From Chelatococcus albus (GTDB taxonomy: Bacteria; Pseudomonadota; Alphaproteobacteria; Rhizobiales; Beijerinckiaceae), in assembly GCF_030067675.1 (NCBI RefSeq), contig NZ_JASJEV010000001.1, positions 510,309-574,308 of the forward strand: DNA of 64,000 nt. The letters are read 5' to 3'. A model generated the notes under the pieces. It was not told the origin of the DNA, did no database searches, and saw nothing but the letters and a program-made list of their open reading frames with translations. Shown piece after piece: positions 45,725 through 53,845 of the stretch. Every line of letters starts with the position of its first letter. Positions within the stretch are counted from its first letter, which is position 1. Position numbers and translations under genes: made by a program.

Positions 45725-46555
45725 TTAGTCCGTAAGCCTGGGACTTTCCACCTTGGGGCCAAGCCCCGCCGACGAGCGCACGAAGGTCGGCTGCTGCTCC
45801 AGCCAGGCCTGGTAGTCGCTCTCGTTCTCGACGACGACGGAGCCGCGCATCTGCGGATGCCCCACGCCGCACAGCTCGGCGCAGAGAGCCTCGAAGGTTC
45901 CGGTTCTCGTGGGCGTGAACCAGAAGTAGGTCACGGCGCCTGGCACCATGTCCATCTTGGCGCGGAATTCGGGCACGTAGAAATCGTGCACGACGTCCAG
46001 GGAGCGCAGCAGGACCTTGACCGGCTTGCCGACGGGCAGGTGCAGTTCACCGCCTTCGACCACGACATCGTCCTGCCCGTGAGGGTCGCTCGGGTTCAGC
46101 CCCAGGGGATTGTCGGAACTCACGTTGCGGATGTCGGACGTGCCGAGCCGGCCATCCTTGCCGGGCAGGCGGTAGCTCCACTGCCACTGCTGCCCCACGA
46201 TCTCGATGACGGAGGCGCCCTCCGGCACCGTGACGAACTGCTTCCACACGAAGAGGCCGGGCGCCAGCATGGCCGCCACGCCCACGCCGGTGATGATGGT
46301 GAGCCACCATTCGAGCCGCTTGTTTTCCGGCTCATAGGCCGCTCGCCGCCCCTCCTGATGGCGGAAGCGGAACAGGCAATAGGCCATGAACAGAACCACG
46401 GCGACGAAGACGACGCCCGTGATCCAGAAGGTGATGATGATCGTGTTGTCGATATAGCCCCAGTTCGAGGCGATCGGTGTCCACCACCACGGGCTGAGCA
46501 CATGGAACAGCACCGAGCCGACCGCGATCAGGACCAGTATGAGCGCGATAGCCAT
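45725..46555 (-). CDS. coxM: Cytochrome c oxidase subunit II (CoxM-like)
   Basis: 276 residues. Two N-terminal helices (ALILVLIAVGSVLFHVL; TFWITGVVFVAVVLFMAY) and a third hydrophobic stretch precede the periplasmic cupredoxin domain. The CuA site is complete: HDFYVPEFRAKMDMVPG and CAELCGVGHPQM supply the two Cys, two His, Met and Glu ligands. WQWSY is the usual electron-entry aromatic patch. No C-terminal heme c motif (CXXCH) is present, so this is an aa3 rather than caa3 form. It is the first gene of the operon coxM-coxN-coxO-coxP-subunit IV-Rieske and lies 737 bp from the CBS gene. Confidence 0.94.
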   Translation of the reverse strand: MAIALILVLIAVGSVLFHVLSPWWWTPIASNWGYIDNTIIITFWITGVVFVAVVLFMAYCLFRFRHQEGRRAAYEPENKRLEWWLTIITGVGVAAMLAPGLFVWKQFVTVPEGASVIEIVGQQWQWSYRLPGKDGRLGTSDIRNVSSDNPLGLNPSDPHGQDDVVVEGGELHLPVGKPVKVLLRSLDVVHDFYVPEFRAKMDMVPGAVTYFWFTPTRTGTFEALCAELCGVGHPQMRGSVVVENESDYQAWLEQQPTFVRSSAGLGPKVESPRLTD

Positions 46556-47292
46556 TTCCGACCATCCCTGCCCGCGAGAGACATGGACACGCTTCGAAAG
46601 GCCATACCTTCAAGAATGAGCGTCAATACAGATCTTATGCGTCATCCGAAGCGGTCGAACCGGCCGCCCCATGCCCTCGTCGACCCATCAGCGCTTCGAC
46701 CGGGTACATCGGCCCATGGCCCGTTGAGCACATTCGCCCGTTGAGCACATTCGGTCTTGTGGCGGCCACCTCGATGCGGTCCGCCCCGGGGCCTCGCGCC
46801 GCATTTCGCGCTCAGTCCGGCCGTGCCGCGCCATTCACCGCAGCCGCGCCAATGATAGCATGGCGACAAGGAGAGAAAACTACCAGCCCATCGACTTTGG
46901 AACCCGCTATTCAGCACATTACCATGATTAGGCGCGACCAAGCACGCTGTCAATATTCACGTCTATTTGCTTGCCACCTACTTTGATCATGGCGAATTCC
47001 GCTTGACGCGGCATCGACAGAAACCTGTCACTGCGCGCCTCGCGCAGGCTCATGTTTCGGCGGGAGGCCTGTCACAGGCAACTGCCCGCCCGCACCAGGG
47101 GGGACGGCACCGCAGATCACTTGCGAAGCCTGGCACGACATTCAATCGCGGTAGCGGCGCCGTATCCCGGCGCCGCCGCGCGACCCACAATTTCTGCGTG
47201 GTTGCGTCGGATCGGGACGCGACCCCGCGTCTTATTCGTCATCCGAGCGCGATCTCATCACCGAAGCGATATCCGCCTCAGGAGGATCGTCT
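46556..47292. promoter_or_regulatory. Upstream region of the cox operon
   Basis: 737 bp without a convincing gene, located between coxM and the CBS gene (both minus strand). It contains a tandem 17-bp repeat at 46720-46753 and an AT-richer tract at 46855-47000. The coxM promoter is expected here. Confidence 0.5.
46720..46753. repeat. Perfect tandem 17-bp direct repeat upstream of coxM
   Basis: Two directly adjacent, identical copies of CCCGTTGAGCACATTCG (46720-46736 and 46737-46753), about 165 bp upstream of the coxM start codon. Adjacent identical units spaced 17 bp, under two helical turns, could be tandem regulator binding sites or a recent slippage duplication. Confidence 0.8.
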
Positions 47293-47727
47293 CTAATGCG
47301 CCACCTGGCGCGAGGCGTCGCGCCCGGCCAGCCGGGATACCTCCGGGAAGAGATCCGGCGGGCATTTCAGGGCGAGATCGGACAGGGACAGGACGCCGAT
47401 CATCCTCTTCTGCCGGCTCAGCACCGGGAAGTGATGGATCTGCTTCTCTTCCATGCGATGGACGGCATCACTGATGTCTTCGTCGTCGAAGCACCAGGTA
47501 ATGCCCTTCGTCATCACGTCCCGCGCCTTCGTGGTCTTCGGATCGGCGCCGTCGGCGACCGCGCGGCAGCAGATGTCCCGGTCGGTGAGCATCCCGATCA
47601 GCCGATCGTTCTCCCCCACCGGAAGACATCCGATGCCCCGGTCACGCATCTTGCTGGCGGCATCGACCAGCGAGACATCGGGTGTAATCCACTCCACTTG
47701 CGGTGTCATGACTTCACGAACCAGCAT
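47293..47727 (-). CDS. CBS-domain protein
   Basis: 144 residues made of two CBS motifs: VREVMTPQVEWITPDVSLVD with IGCLPVGENDRLIGMLTDRD, and ARDVMTKGITWCFDDEDISD with HHFPVLSRQKRMIGVLSLSD. Paired CBS domains bind adenine nucleotides and sense energy state. Stand-alone proteins of this type are common in alphaproteobacteria and often stress-related. The start at 47727 has AAGGGAGG six bases upstream; a longer frame to 47784 is not needed. It reads toward the cox operon on the same strand but is separated by 737 bp, and is divergent from the unknown gene at 48140. Confidence 0.88.
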   Translation of the reverse strand: MLVREVMTPQVEWITPDVSLVDAASKMRDRGIGCLPVGENDRLIGMLTDRDICCRAVADGADPKTTKARDVMTKGITWCFDDEDISDAVHRMEEKQIHHFPVLSRQKRMIGVLSLSDLALKCPPDLFPEVSRLAGRDASRQVAH

Positions 47728-48139
47728 GACGACCTCCCTTTGCGAGCGGCCCCCCGTCCCATGCGTCCATCCCGGCGGAAACACCCCGGCGGCAGGGCGA
47801 GCCCCCCAAAAGGAACCACATGCGCGACAAGACCGTAGCGCATCTCGGACGTTCCGCCAACGCGACCTAAACAGCCGTCTTTCGGCGCGGGCCCGGCAGC
47901 ACCTGCGGGAATCCGCAACGAAACATCCCAGTGGGAGAAATCAACCAATCAGCACAATCACAGGTTGCTCCATGTGGACAAATGCGGTAGAAAGGCACCG
48001 TTCTCGGCCAAGCTGGGAACATTCATGACTAACCACAACATTGTCGGATCCAGGCGGACTCAAGACCCCCTCGAAAAATTACAGAACTCAATTCGATGAG
48101 CCTCGTCGGTTCCGGCATGCAATGCCGGAGGCATTCGCC
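47728..48139. promoter_or_regulatory. Divergent region between CBS gene and unknown protein gene
   Basis: 412 bp. The stretch 47925-48090 is AT-richer than the window average and probably holds promoters for both directions. No gene and no strong inverted repeat is seen. Confidence 0.4.
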
Positions 48140-48874
48140 ATGGGCAATTGGGACAATGGGCAGGTCGCCAGCCTCACACCGGGCGCCACGCTCTCGTGTG
48201 TCGGCACGATTCAGAACGAGTGCAACGCGATCTTCCTCTACAATTCCGCCGGCGTGGACCACGATACCACGGTCTATGTGACCGGCCCGAACCAGCAGCA
48301 ACCCCTGCCTGTCGTCGTACCGGGAACCACCGGCAACAACGGCTTGGCGTCGCTGGTGCTCTTCGACGGCACGCTGACCAATTCCATCAGCGTCGCGATG
48401 CCGTCCACCGCCCCGAAGGGCTCGTCCGTGCAGGCGTGGATCGGCAGCCTCGGCTTCCCGATCGGCGGCGGCGGGCTGGATAACCAGCAGCTCCAGGCCA
48501 ACGGCCAGAAGTACAATTTCAGCAAATACGACAGATACTATTTCGTGCCGCAGAGCCATTGGTACTCGATGGTCATTCAGAGCAATATCAACCAGTTCTA
48601 CTCCGTCATGTTCATGGGAGCTTCGCTGACAGTGTTCTGCGTCAACCCGGGACCTAACGCGCAGGCAAACGTCTATTTCTTCGACGACAAGATCAAGCAG
48701 CTCTACAAGTTCGTGGCGGCCCCGCCGACCTCGCCGCAGACGATCACCCAGTCCATCTTCGGCAACGGCGGCCAGTACGTGATCATCAATGCCGGCAGCG
48801 GCCAGGATACGCAGACCGCGACCATCTCGCTGCAGAGCCTGCAGATGCCGGCCCAGCTCAAGACGGCTGTCTGA
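48140..48874 (+). CDS. Unrecognised protein, beta-rich, Asn/Gln/Gly-rich
   Basis: 244 residues starting GNWDNGQVASLTPGATLSC. The ATG at 48140 has a perfect GGAGG eight bases upstream (48127-48131), which decides the start over TTG 48041 and ATG 48122. I do not recognise the family. Composition is unusual for this genome: rich in Asn, Gln, Tyr, Phe and Gly, poor in Arg, with alternating hydrophobic patterns that suggest beta sheets (TTVYVTGPNQQQPLPVVVP; YYFVPQSHWYSMVIQSN; GQYVIINAGSG). There is no signal peptide. It stands alone, followed by a strong hairpin. A structural, lectin-like or phage-derived role is imaginable, but none is supported. Confidence 0.75.
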   Translation: MGNWDNGQVASLTPGATLSCVGTIQNECNAIFLYNSAGVDHDTTVYVTGPNQQQPLPVVVPGTTGNNGLASLVLFDGTLTNSISVAMPSTAPKGSSVQAWIGSLGFPIGGGGLDNQQLQANGQKYNFSKYDRYYFVPQSHWYSMVIQSNINQFYSVMFMGASLTVFCVNPGPNAQANVYFFDDKIKQLYKFVAAPPTSPQTITQSIFGNGGQYVIINAGSGQDTQTATISLQSLQMPAQLKTAV

Positions 48875-48912
48875 GCCGAAGGCCACGCAACACCCCTCCG
48901 TGCGACCGCAAG

Positions 48913-48945
48913 CGCGGCCCGCCCGCACGACACGGGCGGGCCGCG
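48913..48945 (+). terminator. Strong GC hairpin downstream of the unknown gene
   Basis: A perfect 13-bp stem (left arm 48913-48925, right arm 48933-48945) with a 7-base loop lies 38 bp after the stop codon of the 48140 gene. No T-run follows, so termination is likely but not certain. Confidence 0.6.
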
Positions 48946-49025
48946 GCCTCTTGAGGCGTCGCCCCTTTGGTGGATTGCGCAGGTGGCCTCGCGCGCCCTA
49001 ACCTTCCGGCGCACGAGGACCTCCC

Positions 49026-51446
49026 ATGACGCACGCCGACTTCCGCCTGCCCTATCTCGCCGCTCTCGAACGCAAGGCCCTCTGGCTGTCCACCTGGACG
49101 ATCCACAACGCCAACCACGTGCGGCCGAACGTCGACGGCCTCAAGGTCGGCGGCCACCAGGCCTCCTCCGCCTCGCTCGCGACCATCATGACGGCGCTCT
49201 ATTTCGCCGTGCTGCGCCCGGAAGACCGGGTGGCGGTGAAGCCGCACGCGAGCCCGGTGTTCCACGCCATCCAGTACCTTCTCGGCAACCAGACGCGCGA
49301 GAAGCTCGAGACCTTCCGCGGCTACAAGGGCGCCCAGTCCTATCCCTCGCGCACCAAGGACGTGGACGACGTCGACTTCTCGACCGGTTCCGTCGGCCTC
49401 GGCGTGGCACAAACGCTGTTCGCGAGCCTCGTCCAGGATTACGTCAAGGCGCACGGTTGGGCGGCGGACCGGCGCGAGGGCCGCATGGTCGCCCTCGTCG
49501 GCGACGCGGAGATGGACGAGGGCAACATCTTCGAGGCCCTGCTCGAGGGTTGGAAGCAGGGCCTGCGCAACTGCTGGTGGATCGTCGACTACAACCGCCA
49601 GAGCCTCGACGCCGTCATCCGCGAAGGGCTCTACGCCCGCTTCGAGGCGCTGTTCACCGCCTTCGGCTGGGAGGTCGTGACGCTCAAGTACGGCTCGCTG
49701 CTGGAGGAGGCATTCCGCGAGCCGGGCGGCGACCGTCTGCGGGAGTGGATTGACCGCTGCCCGAACCAGCTCTACTCGGCGCTCACCTTCCAGGGCGGCG
49801 CCGCCTGGCGCAAGCGCCTCCTCGACGAGATCGGCGACCAGGGCCCCGTGACGCAGCTCATCGGGCGCCGCTCCGATGAGGAGCTCGCCCGGCTGATGAC
49901 CAACCTCGCCGGCCACGACCTGCCTTCGCTGCTGGCCGCCTTCGAGGCGGCGCAGAGCCATGACCGGCCGGTCGTCTTCATCGCCTACACGATCAAGGGC
50001 TTCGGGCTGCCGCTCGCCGGCCACAAGGACAACCATGCGGGCCTCCTCACCCCGGCGCAGATGGAGGGCTTCCGCAAGGCGATGGGCGTGCGCCCCGGCC
50101 ACGAATGGGACCGGTTCGAGGGCCTCGACCTGCCGGAGGCCGATCTCCAGCGCTTTCTCGACCGCGTCCCCTTCAATGCGCAGGGATCGCGGCGGCTGGC
50201 CGCATCACGGGTCGCCGTCCCGGCCGACCTCGCCCTACCGCACCAGCCGGCACTCTCCACCCAGCAGGGCTTCGGCCTCATCCTCAACGAACTCGCTCGC
50301 TCCGATCACGCTCTCGCCGGGCGCATCGTGACGACCTCGCCGGACGTCACGGTCTCGACCAACCTCGGCCCCTGGGTGAACCGGCGCGGCCTCTTCGCCC
50401 GCCAGGCGATGGCCGACCTCTTCCGCAAGGAGCGCATTCCATCGACCTTCAACTGGGAGTTCTCGCCGCAGGGCCAGCACATGGAGCTCGGCATCGCCGA
50501 GATGAACCTGTTCATCCTGCTCTCGGCGCTGGGGCTGTCGCATTCCCTCTTCGGCGAGCGGCTTCTGCCCATCGGCACGCTCTACGATCCCTTCATCGCC
50601 CGGGGTCTCGATGCCCTCAACTACGCCTGCTACCAGGATGCGCGCTTCATCCTGGTCGCCACGCCCTCGGGCCTGACGCTGGCACCGGAGGGCGGCGCCC
50701 ATCAGTCCATCGCCACCCCACTCGTCGGCATGGCGCAGGACGGGCTCGCCGCCTTCGAGCCGGCCTTCGTCGACGAGCTCGGCGTCATCCTGCGGTTCGC
50801 CTTCGACTACCTGCAGCGCGACGGGGAGGCAGGCGGACCGGAGGAGCGGGACGTCGAGGAAAGATCCTGGCTGCGCGACGAGACCGGGGGATCAGTCTAC
50901 ATGCGCCTCTCGACCCGCACGATCGAGCAGCCGCAGCGCGCCATGTCGCCCGAGCTGGCGCGGAACATCGTCAACGGGGCCTATTGGCTGCGCAAGCCGG
51001 GACCGAATGCGGACATCGTGGTCGCCTATGCGGGCGCGGTGGCGCCGGAGGCGATCGAGGCGGTCGGACTCATGGCCGAGGACAGGCGCGACGTCGGGCT
51101 CCTTGCCGTCACCTCGGCGGACCGGCTCAATGCTGGGTGGACGGCGGCCCAGCGCGCCCGCGAGCGCGGTCTCGTCCACGCCCGCAGCCATATCGAGCGT
51201 CTCATCGCCGACGTGCCACCCCATTGCGGCATCGTCACCGTGCTCGACGGCCACCCTGCAACGCTCGCCTGGCTCGGCTCCGTTCGCGGCCATCGCGTCC
51301 GGCCGCTCGGCGTCGAGCATTTCGGCCAGACCGGGACGCTCGCCGACCTCTATGGGCACTACGGGCTCGATGCCAACGCCATCGTCGCGGCCGCGCAGGC
51401 CCTCGTGCCCGGCCGGCCGATCCGGCATCTGAGAGCCCTGCCCTGA
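49026..51446 (+). CDS. AceE-like 2-oxoacid dehydrogenase E1 / transketolase-like protein
   Basis: 806 residues in the single-chain E1 architecture of AceE, slightly shorter than E. coli AceE (about 887). The thiamine diphosphate motif is GDAEMDEGN (159-167) followed by DYNRQSLD (188-195), replacing the canonical GDG...NCNLQRLDG. Other matching parts are GGHQASSASLATI, AYTIKGFGLP, LAPEGGAHQS and the C-terminal GVEHFGQTG. It should decarboxylate a 2-oxo acid, perhaps pyruvate. No E2 or E3 genes lie nearby and the flanking genes are unrelated, so it may not work in a classical dehydrogenase complex. The ATG at 49026 follows GAGGA closely. Substrate unknown. Confidence 0.82.
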   Translation: MTHADFRLPYLAALERKALWLSTWTIHNANHVRPNVDGLKVGGHQASSASLATIMTALYFAVLRPEDRVAVKPHASPVFHAIQYLLGNQTREKLETFRGYKGAQSYPSRTKDVDDVDFSTGSVGLGVAQTLFASLVQDYVKAHGWAADRREGRMVALVGDAEMDEGNIFEALLEGWKQGLRNCWWIVDYNRQSLDAVIREGLYARFEALFTAFGWEVVTLKYGSLLEEAFREPGGDRLREWIDRCPNQLYSALTFQGGAAWRKRLLDEIGDQGPVTQLIGRRSDEELARLMTNLAGHDLPSLLAAFEAAQSHDRPVVFIAYTIKGFGLPLAGHKDNHAGLLTPAQMEGFRKAMGVRPGHEWDRFEGLDLPEADLQRFLDRVPFNAQGSRRLAASRVAVPADLALPHQPALSTQQGFGLILNELARSDHALAGRIVTTSPDVTVSTNLGPWVNRRGLFARQAMADLFRKERIPSTFNWEFSPQGQHMELGIAEMNLFILLSALGLSHSLFGERLLPIGTLYDPFIARGLDALNYACYQDARFILVATPSGLTLAPEGGAHQSIATPLVGMAQDGLAAFEPAFVDELGVILRFAFDYLQRDGEAGGPEERDVEERSWLRDETGGSVYMRLSTRTIEQPQRAMSPELARNIVNGAYWLRKPGPNADIVVAYAGAVAPEAIEAVGLMAEDRRDVGLLAVTSADRLNAGWTAAQRARERGLVHARSHIERLIADVPPHCGIVTVLDGHPATLAWLGSVRGHRVRPLGVEHFGQTGTLADLYGHYGLDANAIVAAAQALVPGRPIRHLRALP

Positions 51447-51691
51447 CGCCCTGCAACAGGGCGGACCGCGTGGCGAACATGGTCACGATGTCGCGACATG
51501 CGCCGTGGCGCAGGCCGCGGCAAGCCAAGCCGGAGCGTGTTTAGATCACCCGAGGTAATCAAGCCCGTGGAACACCCGGGCCGCCTGGAGGTTTACTGGA
51601 GGTGCTGGCGCGCACCTCCGGCCGCAGGCCGAAGACGTAGCATCGCATTGTCGGCTGCCGGTGAGGCGCTGCCTGCAAAGGACGAACGACG

Positions 51692-52105
51692 ATGCGCGGC
51701 CTTGCTCTTCCCCTCACGATCGCCCTCGCGGTCTCGCCCGCGAGCGCGATGGAACAGGCCGACAGCCTCGCCGTTCGGGTTGCCATCGAACAGCAGATGA
51801 CCGCCTTGCAGCGCGACGACGCGCAGGCCGCCTTCGCCGCTGCCGCCCCCCAGCTGCGGCAGCAGTTCGCGGACAGCGAAAGCTTCATGCGCATGATCCA
51901 CGAGCAGTTTCCGGTCATCGCACGGCCGCAGATCGTCTCCTTCGGAGACCTGCGCCACACGTCCTATGGTCTGGCGCAACTGCTCAATCTGGTCGACGAG
52001 CGCGGAGAGCCGTGGATCGCCCTCTTCCTGATGGATCGCGGCGAGGACGGCGTCTGGCGGGTCGCCAATGTCGTGACCGTACGCCTGCCCAGCCTGCCGG
52101 CGTAA
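51692..52105 (+). CDS. DUF4864 protein (first paralogue)
   Basis: 137 residues. Residues 1-19 form a signal peptide (LALPLTIALAVSPASA), so the protein is periplasmic. The domain pattern is VRVAIEQQMTALQRDDAQAAF, then FADSESFMRMIHEQF and GVWRVANVVTVRLP, typical for DUF4864, a small NTF2-like alpha+beta fold. AAAGGA lies eight bases before the ATG. A second member of the family follows 93 bp downstream. Function of the family is unknown. Confidence 0.82.
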   Translation: MRGLALPLTIALAVSPASAMEQADSLAVRVAIEQQMTALQRDDAQAAFAAAAPQLRQQFADSESFMRMIHEQFPVIARPQIVSFGDLRHTSYGLAQLLNLVDERGEPWIALFLMDRGEDGVWRVANVVTVRLPSLPA

Positions 52106-52152
52106 CGAAGTCTTGAGCGGATCTGAAAACGGCCGAGAGATCGGACTATATT

Positions 52153-52182
52153 CTCTCATGGAGATAATTTTCTCCACGAGAG
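52153..52182. promoter_or_regulatory. Operator-like dyad and candidate promoter before second DUF4864 gene
   Basis: A 30-bp near-perfect inverted repeat with inner arms GGAGA/TCTCC around an AT-rich centre and outer arms CTCTCAT/ACGAGAG (four mismatched positions). It starts right after a TATATT -10-like box at 52147-52152; CTGAAA at 52123-52128 is a possible -35. A repressor bound there would cover the transcription start of the gene at 52199. Confidence 0.5.
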
Positions 52183-52198
52183 TGCGCGGGAGGCCGCC

Positions 52199-52624
52199 AT
52201 GCGTGCCCCCATCCTGGACATCGCCGCTACGATCCCGGCGCTTGTCGCCGTTCAGACCTGCCCGACACCGGCGCAATCGGCGGATCGAGAGGACGTGCGG
52301 CTCCTCATCGAGGCGCAGATCGCAGCCTTCCAGCGGGACGACGCCGCGGCAGCCTTTTCCCTCGCCTCGCCGGGAATTCGCGAGCGATTCAGCGATCCCG
52401 ACACGTTCCTCATGATGGTGCGGCTCAATTACCACGCCGTCTATCGCCCGAAGCTCGTCTTCTTCGCGAACTATCGCGAGGTCGACCAGGGAGCGCTCCA
52501 GAGTGTACGCATCGTCGACGAGGAGGGCGACGGCTGGCTCGCCATCTTCCAGCTCGAGCGCGTGGAAGGCGCATGGGCCGTCGCCGGCTGCATCCTCATC
52601 AAGATGCCGAGTGAACGAGCGTAG
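52199..52624 (+). CDS. DUF4864 protein (second paralogue)
   Basis: 141 residues, paralogous to the protein encoded just upstream: [21 protein letters not shown] parallels VRVAIEQQMTALQRDDAQAAF, and [15 protein letters not shown] parallels FADSESFMRMIHEQF. The N-terminus is moderately hydrophobic ([16 protein letters not shown]) and could be a signal peptide with cleavage after AQSA. GGGAGG precedes the ATG. It seems to have its own promoter and a dyad operator. Its last 26 bp overlap the end of tgt on the other strand. Function unknown. Confidence 0.8.
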   Translation: MRAPILDIAATIPALVAVQTCPTPAQSADREDVRLLIEAQIAAFQRDDAAAAFSLASPGIRERFSDPDTFLMMVRLNYHAVYRPKLVFFANYREVDQGALQSVRIVDEEGDGWLAIFQLERVEGAWAVAGCILIKMPSERA

Positions 52625-53759
52625 CGGGCTCCCCTTGCCCGTCCTCCCCGCGCGCCCAGCCCTGCTTCGTCTCGGCGATGAAGTCGTCCAGACGTCCCTC
52701 GGCGATGGCTTTGCGCAAGCCCGCCATCAGGTCCTGGTAGTAGGCGAGATTGTTCCAGGTGAGCAGCATCATCCCGAGGATCTCGCCGGCCTTCACGAGA
52801 TGGTGCAGATAGGCGCGGGAGTAGGTATTGGCCGCAACGCAACCCGAGTCCGGGTCGAGCGGCCGGGGATCTTCCGCATGCTTCGCATTGCGCAGATTGA
52901 CCTTGCCGAACCGCGTGTAGGCGAGGCCGTGACGCCCGGCACGGGTCGGCATCACGCAGTCGAACATGTCGATGCCACGCCGCACCGCCTCGACGATATC
53001 GTCCGGCGTACCGACGCCCATGAGATAGCGCGGCTTGTTTGCGGGCAGCTCCGGCACGACGACGTCGAGCATGCGCAGCATGACGTTCTGCGGCTCGCCC
53101 ACGGCGAGCCCGCCGACGGCGTAGCCCTTCAGATCCATGTCGACGAGCGCCCTGGCGCTCTCGACGCGCAGGCGCTCCACCGCCCCGCCCTGGACGATGC
53201 CGAACACCGCCCGTTCCGGCTGCTCGCCGAAAGCCACCCGGCATCGCTCCGCCCAGCGCAGCGACAGCCGCATCGCCCGCTCGGCCTCCTCATCCGAACA
53301 GGGCAGTCGCACGCATTCGTCGAGCTGCATCTGGATGTCGGCGCCGAGCAGGCCCTGGATCTCGATCGACCGCTCCGGCGTGAGTTCGTAGGTCGAGCCG
53401 TCCAGATGCGACTGGAAGGTGACGCCCGTCTCGTCGATCTTGCGCAGCTGGGCCAGCGACATGACCTGGAACCCGCCGGAATCCGTGAGGATCGGATAGG
53501 GCCAGTTCATGAAGCGGTGCAGTCCGCCGAGCGCGGCCACGCGCTCCGCCCCCGGGCGCAGCATCAGGTGGTAGGTGTTGCCGAGCACCACGTCGGCGCC
53601 GAGCGCCTTCACCTGCTCGGGATACATCGCCTTGACCGTCGCCGCCGTGCCAACGGGCATGAAGGCCGGTGTGCGGATGACGCCGCGCGGCATGCGGATC
53701 TCGCCGGTGCGGGCCGTGCCGTCCGTCCTGACGAGGGAAAAGGTGAAGCGCTCGCTCAT
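52599..53759 (-). CDS. tgt: Queuine tRNA-ribosyltransferase
   Basis: 386 residues. The TIM barrel enzyme exchanges guanine-34 for the queuosine precursor preQ1 in GUN-anticodon tRNAs. Catalytic Asp93 in [10 protein letters not shown] and nucleophile Asp264 in [17 protein letters not shown] are present. The zinc site is not: where the family has CXCXXC plus His, this protein has Ser305, Cys307, Ala310 and Asn336 (in [19 protein letters not shown] and [10 protein letters not shown]). The start at 53759 directly precedes RFTFSLV homology; an ATG/GTG at 53792 is possible. It is last in the run gyrA-coaD-ppi-ppi-queA-tgt and follows queA by 86 bp. Confidence 0.94.
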   Translation of the reverse strand: MSERFTFSLVRTDGTARTGEIRMPRGVIRTPAFMPVGTAATVKAMYPEQVKALGADVVLGNTYHLMLRPGAERVAALGGLHRFMNWPYPILTDSGGFQVMSLAQLRKIDETGVTFQSHLDGSTYELTPERSIEIQGLLGADIQMQLDECVRLPCSDEEAERAMRLSLRWAERCRVAFGEQPERAVFGIVQGGAVERLRVESARALVDMDLKGYAVGGLAVGEPQNVMLRMLDVVVPELPANKPRYLMGVGTPDDIVEAVRRGIDMFDCVMPTRAGRHGLAYTRFGKVNLRNAKHAEDPRPLDPDSGCVAANTYSRAYLHHLVKAGEILGMMLLTWNNLAYYQDLMAGLRKAIAEGRLDDFIAETKQGWARGEDGQGEPATLVHSAS

Positions 53760-53845
53760 GCATGGCCCCTGGCGACCCGGCTCGGCGGACAACTCCTATC
53801 CGTTAGGCCGGATTGTCTGATAAGTCATTGATCCTATGAACCAAT

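Noticed and set aside
46642-46953. Possible small minus-strand gene upstream of coxM
   Set aside because: No ribosome binding site, low-complexity Gly/Arg-rich product, and it spans the tandem repeat.
47706-47948. Possible 80-residue minus-strand gene overlapping the CBS gene start
   Set aside because: It overlaps the CBS start and its ribosome binding site in another frame and shows no family pattern.
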